Source: Stigmatella ashevillena (GTDB lineage Bacteria; Myxococcota; Myxococcia; Myxococcales; Myxococcaceae). Taken from it: 64,000 nt of DNA. Each line of letters starts with the position of its first letter. Position 1 is the first letter of the stretch. A program made the translations under genes and the position numbers. Of this stretch, positions 37,218 through 45,095 are shown piece after piece. The notes beneath the pieces were generated by a model. The model was not told where the DNA came from. It did not search any database and saw only the letters and a program-made list of their open reading frames with translations. Location: positions 9,728,425 to 9,792,424 of the forward strand of contig NZ_JAQNDM010000002.1 of NCBI RefSeq assembly GCF_028368975.1, in the 5' to 3' direction.

Positions 37218-37553
37218 CTAGGAGGGCTTGCCGGCGGCCAACTGGCGCCGCCGCTCGGCCTGGTAGTGCGCCGAGCACAGGCCCTTGGACCGCGACTCGC
37301 GATCGCAGCCCGAGACGGTGCAGCGGCGCTCGGGAGGAACCGGGCCGGTCGTCACGAGCTTGGGCGGACGGCCGCGGCGCCGCATCGAACCCAGAACGGT
37401 GCTGCTGCCCCCCATGGAGTCTAATCCACTGTTGTGAAGGGCCCGCGCCATTCCCCGGCCGATCGCATCCCCGATGGCCTCCGCCCAGGATGCGAGTGCT
37501 GGAGGAAGTGCATGGGGAGAAGTGGTGACATTCTTGCGAGAGGGGCGAGACAT
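37218..37553 (-). CDS. Small AT-hook plus Cys/His-motif protein
   Basis: The 111-residue protein starts at ATG 37553 with AGGAG about 7 bases upstream. The N-terminal half is Ser/Ala-rich with an amphipathic helix (ASWAEAIGDAIGRGMARAL). Near residue 60 is MRRRGRPPKLV, a match to the AT-hook core (RGRP flanked by basic residues) that binds the minor groove of A/T-rich DNA. The C-terminal part has a probable zinc-binding motif C-x4-C-x9-C-x2-H (CTVSGCD...KGLCSAHYQAERRR), a motif common in phage and bacterial HNH-type and small DNA-binding proteins. A DNA-binding role is inferred. Its upstream region is unusually hairpin-rich. Confidence 0.75.
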   Translation of the reverse strand: MSRPSRKNVTTSPHALPPALASWAEAIGDAIGRGMARALHNSGLDSMGGSSTVLGSMRRRGRPPKLVTTGPVPPERRCTVSGCDRESRSKGLCSAHYQAERRRQLAAGKPS

Positions 37554-37631
37554 GAAAACTCCTGAGATGCCTGATAGCGGGTGAAGCAAGACAAAACCGT
37601 AGAAAACGCTTAATCGCCTTCGGGAACAGAA

Positions 37632-37674
37632 CTGTCAACACCTGGATAAGGGTCTCCCCTCTCCAGGTGGACAG
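37632..37674. repeat. Extended imperfect palindrome 79 bp upstream of the AT-hook gene
   Basis: CTGTC (37632-37636), CACCTGGA (37639-37646) and AGGG (37649-37652) pair in turn with GACAG (37670-37674), TCCAGGTG (37662-37669) and CCCT (37657-37660), leaving only two small bulges and a TCTC loop. Seventeen pairs in 43 bases is well beyond chance. Confidence 0.65.
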
Positions 37675-37807
37675 AACTCACAGGTGGGCCGGGCCTGTTG
37701 CACAGCCCGCGCAGGGGGTGATCTCCCGCCGGGCACTCGGGGCATCGACGAGGGGAAACCCCACGCGGCCCGAGCGTCGCAGAGAATACGAATGAAAACG
37801 GCTGTTT

Positions 37808-37849
37808 CTCCAGAAGAAATGCGCGTTTTATGAACGCAGTGTTCTGGAG
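37808..37849. repeat. Second imperfect palindrome in the same intergenic region
   Basis: CTCCAGAA (37808-37815) pairs perfectly with TTCTGGAG (37842-37849); inside, TGCG-c-GTT-like sequence pairs with AACGCA. It lies about 255 bp upstream of the AT-hook gene and 138 bp past the trxA stop. Confidence 0.55.
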
Positions 37850-37987
37850 CGTCGCGGCTCGAACGCTCTGTGAGCGGGGGAGCGGAGCCGCGGGCCGGGT
37901 GAATCTCCACCCTGGCAAAGCATGACATCCCACCGCGCGAGGCACGAGGCCTCGCACGGCAGGAGAAAAGGGCGAGTGAAGACGGGG

Positions 37988-38320
37988 TTACAGCGTCTTC
38001 TTGATCGCGTCTTCGATCTTGGTCCTGCCACCCCCGGCGCCGATGATCGTCTCGACGACCTTGCCCCCCTTGAAGACGAGCAGGGTGGGGATGGAGCGGA
38101 TGCCGTACTGCTGGGGCGTGTCCTGGTTGGCGTCGATGTCAATCTTGGCGACCTTCACGCGGCCCTTGTACTCCGTGGCCAGCGCGTCGATGACCGGGGC
38201 GATGTTCCGGCACGGCCCGCACCAGGTGGCCCAGAAGTCCACGAGCACCGGCGTGTCGGACTGAAGGACTTCCTTGTTGAAATCTCCATCCCCGATGTTC
38301 AGCACGTCTGCGCCTGCCAT
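37988..38320 (-). CDS. trxA: Thioredoxin
   Basis: The 110-residue protein has the classic thioredoxin fold order and active site WCGPC in [17 protein letters not shown] at about 30-40, the cis-Pro in RSIPTLLVF, and C-terminal [15 protein letters not shown]. It reduces cytoplasmic protein disulfides with electrons from thioredoxin reductase. Length is standard, with a short N-terminal extension ([14 protein letters not shown]). ATG 38320 is preceded by GGGAGGA. It is transcribed away from the next plus-strand gene. Confidence 0.95.
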   Translation of the reverse strand: MAGADVLNIGDGDFNKEVLQSDTPVLVDFWATWCGPCRNIAPVIDALATEYKGRVKVAKIDIDANQDTPQQYGIRSIPTLLVFKGGKVVETIIGAGGGRTKIEDAIKKTL

Positions 38321-38517
38321 AAATCCTCCCGCGGGTCATTGAGAAGCATGAACCCCTGGGCGGCGCGTCTAGTACGCTCACCCGGGGCTCTGCAAGAACT
38401 CGGCAGGCCCTCTGCCGTTCCTACCTGGTCAGATGCGGCGGGGCGGCGGATGTTTCAAGCAGGCAGGCATGACGACGGCCCGCCCGGGCTGCCGAGGGTT
38501 GATGTAAGCTGGTGGAC

Positions 38518-38883
38518 GTGACGAAGCTCTTTCTTCCCCAGACCCAGCTTGAGGAGTGGGCCCTGGCAGACAAAGCCGACCTGCGCGACGGCCACTTGGT
38601 GGTGATGGAGGAGGGGGGCGCCAGCTTCCCCACGGTCCCCGCCGTCCATTTCGTGCAGCTCGTGTCGGGGGATGACACCCACCGGCTGGTGTCCAAGGTC
38701 AAAACCGAGTCACAGCTCGCCAGCCTGGGGGCCGAGCAGATGGCGGACTCGGTGCTGTTGGGCGAGAGCGCCTACGAAATCGTCCCGGGGTATCTCACCG
38801 AGGTGGCGCCCCGCTCATCGGATAAGAAAACGGGAAACGAGGCGGATCTCCTGGCCGCCTTCATCCTGAACAAGATGGGCTGA
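38518..38883 (+). CDS. Small conserved-looking protein, unknown function
   Basis: The 121-residue soluble protein starts MTKLFLPQTQLEEWALADKADLRDGHL; GTG 38518 is used, GTG 38512 is possible. The pattern TFPTVPAVHF-like core (SFPTVPAVHFVQLVSGDD), a central KVKTESQLASLGAEQMADSVLLGESAYEIVPGYL, and a C-terminal helix (ADLLAAFILNKMG) suggest a compact alpha/beta domain resembling PilZ-like or regulatory modules, but no clear match. It is 33 bp before the HemX-like gene on the same strand and so may be the first gene of the haem cluster. Confidence 0.65.
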   Translation: MTKLFLPQTQLEEWALADKADLRDGHLVVMEEGGASFPTVPAVHFVQLVSGDDTHRLVSKVKTESQLASLGAEQMADSVLLGESAYEIVPGYLTEVAPRSSDKKTGNEADLLAAFILNKMG

Positions 38884-38916
38884 TCGAAAGACAGCCCGGG
38901 GTTATTCGCTGCTGCC

Positions 38917-39726
38917 ATGAGCCAACCGCTGGTCTCACTTGCTTGCCACGCCTACGCCTTCGCGGCGCTGGTGTACCTGGCATATCTGATCCGCCAATGG
39001 GAGGCGCTGGCCCTCGCGGGGCGCCTGCTGGTGGGCGGAGGGCTGGCGCTGCATGGCGTGGCCCTGGCCCTGGCGATGGGCGCTCAGGGCATCATGCCCG
39101 TGGGCGCCGCCCAGGGCTTCTCCACCCTGGCCTTTCTCCTGCTCGCCATCGGGTTGGTGCTGGATGTGCGCTACCGCAAGCCCGTCATCGGCGCCTTCAT
39201 CACCCCGCTGGCGGTGACGGTGCTGCTGCCCGGGCTGCTCCTTCAGGAGGGACAGACCCCTCTGGAGCCCCACCTGCGCCAGCCCCTGCTGCCGGTGCAT
39301 GTGGGCATTGCCTTGCTGGGGCTGGCCGCCTTCGCCGTCGCGGCGGGCGTGGGCGTCATGTACCTGTTGATGGAACGGCAGGTGCGGGGCAAGCACTTCG
39401 GGCTGCTCTTCGCCCGGCTTCCCTCTCTGGAGTTCCTCGACACCCTCAACCGGCGGCTGGTGGTGTGTGGGTTTATCGCACTCTCTATCACGCTGGCCAC
39501 GGGGGCCTTCTTCGTGGCGGGCTCGCCGCGGGGCCTGTCCTGGCTGATGGATGCCAAGGTGGTGGCCACCTTCGTGGCCTGGGGATTGTTTGCCTCGGTG
39601 GCAGGGGCCCGGGTGCTCGTGGGGTGGAGGGGGCGGCGTGTCGCGCTGCTCACGATGGCGGGCTTCGGACTGGTGCTCGTCTCGTTCCTCTCGTCGTATG
39701 ACTTCTCTTCGGGCGGGATGCGCTAG
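38917..39726 (+). CDS. HemX/CcsA-like cytochrome c assembly membrane protein
   Basis: The 269-residue protein has about eight TM helices. It matches the cytochrome c assembly (CcsA/HemX) group: MGAQGIMPVGAAQGFSTLAFLLLAIG with the conserved aromatic/His spacing, LLPVHVGIALLGLAAFAVAAGVGVMYLLMERQVRGK and SWLMDAKVVATFVAWGLFA. HemX proteins lie next to hemA in many bacteria and are thought to influence glutamyl-tRNA reductase level or haem handling. Here the stop is 2 bp before hemA, which supports that role. Confidence 0.86.
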   Translation: MSQPLVSLACHAYAFAALVYLAYLIRQWEALALAGRLLVGGGLALHGVALALAMGAQGIMPVGAAQGFSTLAFLLLAIGLVLDVRYRKPVIGAFITPLAVTVLLPGLLLQEGQTPLEPHLRQPLLPVHVGIALLGLAAFAVAAGVGVMYLLMERQVRGKHFGLLFARLPSLEFLDTLNRRLVVCGFIALSITLATGAFFVAGSPRGLSWLMDAKVVATFVAWGLFASVAGARVLVGWRGRRVALLTMAGFGLVLVSFLSSYDFSSGGMR

Positions 39727-39728
39727 CG

Positions 39729-41048
39729 ATGGAACTGCTCTGTCTCGGTTTGTCCCATCGAACCGCCCCCTTGAACTTGCGTGAGCGGTTGGCCTTGCCC
39801 GAGCCCCAGCAAGTCGAGCTGCTCCAGAAGCTCTCGCAGGCGCCTGCCTCCGAGGCGCTGCTCGTCTCCACCTGCAACCGGGTGGAGGTGTATGTGACGG
39901 CCCCAGACATGTCCCAGGCGGACCTGCGCGTGCGCGAGGCGCTGAGCCAGCTGGGCGGGCCGGAGACGGTCAACCACCTTTATATGCACCACGGGGCCGA
40001 GGCCCTGGAGCACCTGTTCCGCGTGGCCTCGAGCCTGGACTCCATGGTGCTGGGCGAGGCGCAGATTCTCGGCCAGGTGAAGGAGGCCTACGAGCTGGGG
40101 GTGAACACGGGCTCGGTGCGCAACGTGCTGACGCGGGTCTTCGCGGCGGCCTTCGGCTGCGCCAAGCGCGTGCGCACCGAGACGGCCATTGGCCGGGCGT
40201 CGACCTCCATGGCCTCGGCGGCGGTGGCGCTGGCCAGCAAGGTGTTCGACAACCTGAAGGACAAGACGGTGCTGGTGGTGGGCGCCGGAGAGATGGGGGA
40301 GTTGGCCGCCCGGCACCTGAAGCAAGCAGGGCCTCACCGCCTCCTGGTGACCAACCGGACCCTGGCGCGTGCCCAGGCGCTGGCCGCCGAGGTGGGCGGG
40401 CAGGCCTGTCCCTTCGAGGAGCTGACCGCGCTCTTGAAGGAAGCGGATGTGGTGGTGTGCTCGACGGCTTCTCCCACGCCGCTGTTCACCCGCGAGAACG
40501 TGGGGGCGGTGGGGCGGGCGAGGCGGTTCCGGCCCCTGTTCATGGTGGACCTGGCGGTTCCCCGGGACATCGCCCCGGACGTGGCGGAACTGAGCTGGGT
40601 GAACGCCTACGACGTGGATGACATCCAGAAGTTCGTCGCGGAGAACGAGGCGGCGCGGGCCGAGGAGGCCCAGAAGGCCGGCGTGCTCGTCATCGAGGAA
40701 GTGTCGCGCTTCATGCGGGAGCGGGCGGTGCGGGAGGGGGTGCCCGTGCTGGCGCGGCTCCGGCAGCGGGCCGAGCAGATCGCCCGCGCGGAGGTGGAGA
40801 AGACGCTGAACGCGATGGGCGAGGGGCTGAGCGACAAGCAGCGCAAGAGCATCGAGGCCATGGGACGGGCCATCGTCAACAAGCTCCTGCATGAGCCCAC
40901 CTCGCGCCTTCGCGCCGTGGGGCCCGAGCATGAGGGCAACCGGCTCGCGGGGGCCGCCGCCGAGCTGTTCGGACTGGAGGACGAGGCCGCTTCCCGCGCG
41001 GGAGCCGAGGCCGTTCCTGCCTCCCTCGCCAGCGGGGGCAAGCGATGA
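39729..41048 (+). CDS. hemA: Glutamyl-tRNA reductase
   Basis: The 439-residue enzyme makes glutamate-1-semialdehyde, the first step of tetrapyrrole synthesis by the C5 pathway. The catalytic Cys is in [13 protein letters not shown] (Cys49). The family signature [38 protein letters not shown] follows, then the NADPH-binding domain with [17 protein letters not shown] and a helical dimerisation domain at the C-terminus. The last 40 residues are an Ala/Glu-rich tail. Its stop overlaps hemC as ATGA. Confidence 0.96.
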   Translation: MELLCLGLSHRTAPLNLRERLALPEPQQVELLQKLSQAPASEALLVSTCNRVEVYVTAPDMSQADLRVREALSQLGGPETVNHLYMHHGAEALEHLFRVASSLDSMVLGEAQILGQVKEAYELGVNTGSVRNVLTRVFAAAFGCAKRVRTETAIGRASTSMASAAVALASKVFDNLKDKTVLVVGAGEMGELAARHLKQAGPHRLLVTNRTLARAQALAAEVGGQACPFEELTALLKEADVVVCSTASPTPLFTRENVGAVGRARRFRPLFMVDLAVPRDIAPDVAELSWVNAYDVDDIQKFVAENEAARAEEAQKAGVLVIEEVSRFMRERAVREGVPVLARLRQRAEQIARAEVEKTLNAMGEGLSDKQRKSIEAMGRAIVNKLLHEPTSRLRAVGPEHEGNRLAGAAAELFGLEDEAASRAGAEAVPASLASGGKR

Positions 41049-41989
41049 GCCGCCCGGTGCGAATTGCCACCCGCCAGAGCCCGCTCGCGCTCTGGCAGGC
41101 CCGCCACGTGGGGGCGCTGCTCGCCACCCACCACCCGGGGCTCTCCGTGTCCCTGGTGGAGATGACGACCGAGGGGGACCGGTTCCTCGCGGCCCCTCTG
41201 TCCTCGGTGGGGGGCAAGGGCTTGTTCGTGAAGGAAATCGAACAGGCGCTCGTGGATGGCCGCGCGGACATCGCCGTGCACAGCCTCAAGGACATGACGT
41301 CCGTGCTGCCCGAGGGGCTGATGCTCGCGGCGGTGCCGGTGCGCGAGGACCCGCGCGACGCGTTCTGCAGCCCCACGGGGCTGACGCTCGACCGGCTGCC
41401 CCAGGGCGCCCGGGTGGGCACTTCCTCGCTGCGCCGCAGTTGCATCCTGCGCTCCTTGCGGCCGGATTTGGAGATCGTCAGCCTGCGCGGCAACGTGCAG
41501 ACGCGGCTTCAGAAGACGCGGGATCTGGGGCTGGCGGGCGCGGTGCTGGCCCACGCGGGGCTCAGGCGCCTGGGGCTGGAGCGGGAGATTTCCGAGGTGC
41601 TGTCCGCCTCGGTGAGTCTTCCCGCGGTGGGGCAGGGGGTGCTGGCCATCCAGTGCCGCACGGAGGATGCCGAGGTGAGGGCCCTGCTGGCGCCTCTCGA
41701 GGACGCGGTGACGCGGGTGGCGGTGACCGCCGAGCGGGCGCTGCTGGCGAAGCTGGAGGGCGGGTGCAAGGTGCCCATGGCGGGCCATGCCACCGTGGAG
41801 CAGGGCCGGGTGCACTTGAGGGGCTTCGTGGGACGGCCGGATGGCACGAAGGTGGTGGCCGGCGAGGTGCGTGGCCCCGCGCAAGAGGCCCATGCCCTGG
41901 GCGAGGCGCTCGCAGAAGACCTGCTTTCCCGAGGTGCGGGAGAGATCCTCCGCGATTTTGGCCACGCGGGGCTGGGCCCGAAGCCCTAG
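41045..41989 (+). CDS. hemC: Porphobilinogen deaminase (hydroxymethylbilane synthase)
   Basis: The 314-residue enzyme joins four porphobilinogens into hydroxymethylbilane. Landmarks are [56 protein letters not shown] and the cofactor-binding Cys241 in [13 protein letters not shown] that carries dipyrromethane. It overlaps hemA by four bases and lies 11 bp before hemD. Confidence 0.96.
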   Translation: MSRPVRIATRQSPLALWQARHVGALLATHHPGLSVSLVEMTTEGDRFLAAPLSSVGGKGLFVKEIEQALVDGRADIAVHSLKDMTSVLPEGLMLAAVPVREDPRDAFCSPTGLTLDRLPQGARVGTSSLRRSCILRSLRPDLEIVSLRGNVQTRLQKTRDLGLAGAVLAHAGLRRLGLEREISEVLSASVSLPAVGQGVLAIQCRTEDAEVRALLAPLEDAVTRVAVTAERALLAKLEGGCKVPMAGHATVEQGRVHLRGFVGRPDGTKVVAGEVRGPAQEAHALGEALAEDLLSRGAGEILRDFGHAGLGPKP

Positions 41990-42000
41990 AGTCCGCGGCC

Positions 42001-42762
42001 GTGGAACGGCGACTCGAAGGCAAGCGCGTGCTGGTCACGCGTCCGAAGGAACGGGTGGAGGAGCTGTGCTTCCTCCTGGAGGATGAGGGCGCGGAGGTGA
42101 TGAGCCTGCCGATGCTGGAGCTACGGCCACCGGAGGATCCCCGGCCGTTGGCGGCCGCGGCCGAGTCCATTCAGCGCTACCGGTGGGTGGTCTTCGCGAG
42201 CCCCTCCGCCGTGGAGGCGCTCATGGAGGCCCTGCGCGAAGCCGGGACGGTGAACCGCCTGGCCCATGTCCGGATCGCGGTGGTGGGCCCCCGCACGGCG
42301 CGGACCGCGGAGGGCTATGGCCTGAAGGTGACGGCGGAGCCGGCCGAAGCCACGGGCCTGGGCCTCTTCGAGGCGATCCGGGGCGAGTTGCACCCAGAGG
42401 ACGAGGTGCTCCTGCCCGCGGGAGAGGAGGGGCGCCGGGAGTTGGAGCTCGCCCTTCGCGAGCAAGGCGTGCGGGTCACCCGGGTGACGGCCTACCGGTC
42501 CACTCCCGCGCCGCTGCCGCCGGGGGCGCAAGAGGCCCTGGGGCAGATGCCGCCGGATGTGGTGCTCTTTGCTTCCCCCCGGACGGCGGAAGTCTTCCTG
42601 GATGCTGCGGGTGCCGAGGGGCTGGGACGGGCGAAGGTGGTGGCCATTGGTCCCACGACGGCGGCTGCCCTGGCCCGGTTGGGCATCGGGGTGGCGGCTG
42701 TGGCTGCGAGTCCCACCCCCGAAGGGCTCGTGGACGCCACAGTCCGTGCCGTTCACGGGTAG
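42001..42762 (+). CDS. hemD: Uroporphyrinogen-III synthase
   Basis: The 253-residue protein starts at GTG 42001. It has the two alternating alpha/beta lobes of HemD: GKRVLVTRPKERVEEL at the start, WVVFASPSAVEALMEAL, VAVVGPRTARTAEGYG-like strand (IAVVGPRTARTAEGYGL), VLLPAGEEGRRELELALREQGVRVTRVTAYRS and DVVLFASPRTAEVFLDAAG / VVAIGPTTAAALARLG. Primary sequence of HemD is poorly conserved, but this order and the position after hemC are convincing. It closes hydroxymethylbilane to uroporphyrinogen III. hemB and hemE are not in the window. Confidence 0.92.
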   Translation: MERRLEGKRVLVTRPKERVEELCFLLEDEGAEVMSLPMLELRPPEDPRPLAAAAESIQRYRWVVFASPSAVEALMEALREAGTVNRLAHVRIAVVGPRTARTAEGYGLKVTAEPAEATGLGLFEAIRGELHPEDEVLLPAGEEGRRELELALREQGVRVTRVTAYRSTPAPLPPGAQEALGQMPPDVVLFASPRTAEVFLDAAGAEGLGRAKVVAIGPTTAAALARLGIGVAAVAASPTPEGLVDATVRAVHG

Positions 42763-42774
42763 AGTGGCGCCCGC

Positions 42775-43320
42775 ATGAAGGTTCTTCGCCCTTGGGGGCT
42801 GTTCGTCACGCTGTGTCTGCCTGGGCTGGCGCTGGCCACGACGGCGGCGCCACGGGCGCTCGAGGAGCTGGCCCGGGAGGCGGACCGGGTGGTGCTCGCG
42901 CGGGTCCTGCGCTCGCAGGTCCGGGTTCCCCAGGGAAATGTCCGGCAGATGACCACCGTGACCCAAGTGGAAGTGCTGGAGGAGTACCAGGGCCAGGGGC
43001 CCCAGGCGCTCGAGGTGGTGCAACTGGGCGGACGCAGCGGACTCTGGGAGTCGCGCCTGGTGGGCGATGCCACCCTGACCGAGGGGGAGACGGCGCTGTT
43101 ATTCCTGCGCTGCCCGGACCCGAAGGCCGTGACACGCTGCGGGCTGGTGGGGTTGGGCGCGGGCAAGAGCGTGGTGACGGCAGGGGAGGATGGGCAGCGG
43201 CAGGTGCAGCTCCCCGCACAGATGAAAGGGGGGCCTGCTTCACGGCCTCTCTCGGCAGTCATTGAAGAGATCCGGCGGGTGGGTTCGCCCCCGGCGTCGC
43301 AGAAGAGGGGCAAGCGATGA
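42775..43320 (+). CDS. Secreted protein of unknown function, partner of the metzincin
   Basis: The 181-residue protein has a signal peptide (LFVTLCLPGLALAT). The body has a pattern of beta strands: DRVVLARVLRSQVRV, TTVTQVEVLEEYQGQ, ALEVVQLGGRSGLWESRLVGDATLTEGETALLFLRC. This kind of beta-domain is often encoded beside matrixin-like proteases in myxobacteria and relatives, as far as I recall, but has no known function. Two Cys (FLRCPD...TRCGL) could form a disulfide. Its stop overlaps the protease start (ATGA), so the two are made together. Candidate propeptide-like inhibitor, chaperone or co-secreted factor. Confidence 0.72.
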   Translation: MKVLRPWGLFVTLCLPGLALATTAAPRALEELAREADRVVLARVLRSQVRVPQGNVRQMTTVTQVEVLEEYQGQGPQALEVVQLGGRSGLWESRLVGDATLTEGETALLFLRCPDPKAVTRCGLVGLGAGKSVVTAGEDGQRQVQLPAQMKGGPASRPLSAVIEEIRRVGSPPASQKRGKR

Positions 43321-45095
43321 ACTGTAGACGGTACTGGGGCGCAGGACTGGCGATGCTGGTGGTGGCCTTCGCGAACGCGGCGAATGCCTACGAGCTCTTG
43401 GACTACAGGATGATTCACACGCGGGACAATCCGTTCCGCTACTACCTTGACGCCCGCGCCAATACGCCCGCCGGGATTGCGCTCGCCGAGGTGGAGAAGG
43501 CCACCAACGCCGCCTTCCAGACGTGGGAAGCCGTGCAGTGCGCCTATCCGGACTTTGAGTACATGGGCCGGAGCAACACCAACGCGAGCATCAACCCCAA
43601 CAACGTGGGGGACACGTACGACACCTTCAACGTCAGCACGGTGTGGGTCACCCAGGCGGCGGACCCGTACTACCAGACGGCGCTCAACTACGGGAACCTG
43701 CCGTCGGCCACCCTGGCGCTCACCTACTCGGGCTACCTCTATCAGTGCGACATCTTCATCAACGCGGTGAATTACAAGTGGACCACGTTGCCGAACACGA
43801 CGCCGAACCAGGGCTTCATCGATCTGCAGACGGTCCTGACCCACGAGGTGGGCCACTGCCTGGGGTTTGACGACAACGCCAACCCCTTGACCTCGGTGAT
43901 GAACCCGGATTTCCCCGTGGGCGGCAACCGCCGCACGCTCGACGTGGATGACTCGGACGGCCTGTGCAACCTCTACCCGGAGAATGGCGCGGTGGGCTCT
44001 CCGTGCTCCGCGACCGACCCGTGCTCGGGCGGGCTCACCTGTGTCACGCGCAGGAAGCCGGATGGCTCTTCGGCCCAGTACTGCACGAAGGGGTGCATCG
44101 GAAACACGAATGGCGAGTGCCCCAACCCCTTCCTCTGTCGGCCCTCTACCGCTGTGGGGGGCTTCGCGCGCGCCTGCTTGGCCGTTCCTGACGAGTTCGT
44201 CACCGCGGTGGGCAATGCCTGCCAGAACCCGGTCGAGTGTGGCTCGGCCCGGGGCATCTGCCAGCAGCCCACGGCGCTGCCCTCGACGGGGACCGCGTGG
44301 GTGGGTGGCTACTGCCAGCAATCGTGTGTCGCGGGCACGAGCCCGACAGTGTGCCCGACGGGCTCGGTGTGCGCCGAATTGGGGGACAACGACCGGTGCC
44401 TCAAGAGCTGCGATCGCCTCACGGGGGGCTGCCGTGAGGGTTACACCTGCTCTCCACTGCCCGAGGGCTATGCCTGCGTCCCCAAGTGCTACGCGGACTC
44501 GGACTGTAACCCGGCCGGGGGCACGGCGTTCGTCTGCCGTGTGTGTGACAGCGTCTGCATCCAGAACCAGCAGTCGGGCAAGGCGGTCGGCGATCCGTGC
44601 GACAACACCAATCCCTGTGGCCCGGGGCAGAGCTGCCTCTTCTTTGGCACCAATCCCCAGGGCATTTGCTCCCGGTCCTGCTCCACGGACGCCTGTGACT
44701 GCCCGGCTGGGACGTCCTGTCGCACCGTGGGCTCGCAAAATATGTGCATGCGCGACTGCGCTGGGGCGACCTGTGCTCAGCCCCTCCAGTGCAATCCATT
44801 GGGCAACGTCTACTCGTGCCAGCCTCCCTGCCGCACCGACGCGGACTGCCAGAGCGGGTTCCGCTGCGGCGCCGAGGGCTGCTATTCGACCCAGCCCACG
44901 GACGGAGGCTGCTCGCTCTGTGGTGACGGTGGAACGCCGCCGCCGCCTCCTCCTCCCGTGGATGGAGGAACGGGCGGAGACGGCGGAAGCCCAGGCGGGT
45001 GCGGGTGTTCCAACGCGCCCACCTCCGCGCTGGCCTTCTTCGCGGCGCTCGCGCTGCTCATGATCGGGGGACGCCGCTCTTGGCCGCGCCGCTGA
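43317..45095 (+). CDS. Secreted matrixin/metzincin-type metalloprotease with Cys-rich repeats and MYXO-CTERM tail
   Basis: The 592-residue protein has a signal peptide (LAMLVVAFANAANA), then a metzincin domain. The zinc motif is HEVGHCLGFDD at 176-186: His176, Glu177, His180 and Asp186 in the third-ligand place, as in snapalysin-like enzymes rather than the His of matrixins; a SVMNP Met-turn (TSVMNPDF) follows. Residues about 225-530 hold repeated six-Cys-like modules (CSATDPCSGGLTC, CRTDADCQSGFRC and others). The tail GCGCS + hydrophobic helix + RR matches MYXO-CTERM sorting signals, so the protein is anchored or sorted at the cell surface by myxosortase. Its 3' end overlaps the ATPase gene. 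Confidence 0.9.
   Translation: MNCRRYWGAGLAMLVVAFANAANAYELLDYRMIHTRDNPFRYYLDARANTPAGIALAEVEKATNAAFQTWEAVQCAYPDFEYMGRSNTNASINPNNVGDTYDTFNVSTVWVTQAADPYYQTALNYGNLPSATLALTYSGYLYQCDIFINAVNYKWTTLPNTTPNQGFIDLQTVLTHEVGHCLGFDDNANPLTSVMNPDFPVGGNRRTLDVDDSDGLCNLYPENGAVGSPCSATDPCSGGLTCVTRRKPDGSSAQYCTKGCIGNTNGECPNPFLCRPSTAVGGFARACLAVPDEFVTAVGNACQNPVECGSARGICQQPTALPSTGTAWVGGYCQQSCVAGTSPTVCPTGSVCAELGDNDRCLKSCDRLTGGCREGYTCSPLPEGYACVPKCYADSDCNPAGGTAFVCRVCDSVCIQNQQSGKAVGDPCDNTNPCGPGQSCLFFGTNPQGICSRSCSTDACDCPAGTSCRTVGSQNMCMRDCAGATCAQPLQCNPLGNVYSCQPPCRTDADCQSGFRCGAEGCYSTQPTDGGCSLCGDGGTPPPPPPPVDGGTGGDGGSPGGCGCSNAPTSALAFFAALALLMIGGRRSWPRR

Larger units (their letters stand above)
37554..37987. other. Gene-free 434-bp region with several hairpins
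   Basis: No open frame here has convincing coding character. It holds four inverted repeats: 37632-37674, 37691-37708 (GGGC(c)TGT/ACAGCCC), 37808-37849 and 37937-37955 (GCGAGGC/GCCTCGC). It separates trxA (minus, ends 37988) from the AT-hook gene (minus, starts 37553), so it should contain the trxA terminator and the AT-hook gene promoter and leader, or an unannotated RNA. Confidence 0.55.

Noticed and set aside
37937-37955. GCGAGGC/GCCTCGC hairpin as intrinsic terminator of trxA
   Set aside because: The stem is perfect but there is no T-run on the minus strand after it, so I list it only as part of the intergenic region.
37610-37957. Short minus-strand frames in the region upstream of the AT-hook gene
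   Set aside because: They overlap one another in different frames, lack ribosome sites and are rich in Arg/Pro/Ser/Cys as expected by chance; the palindromes explain the region better.
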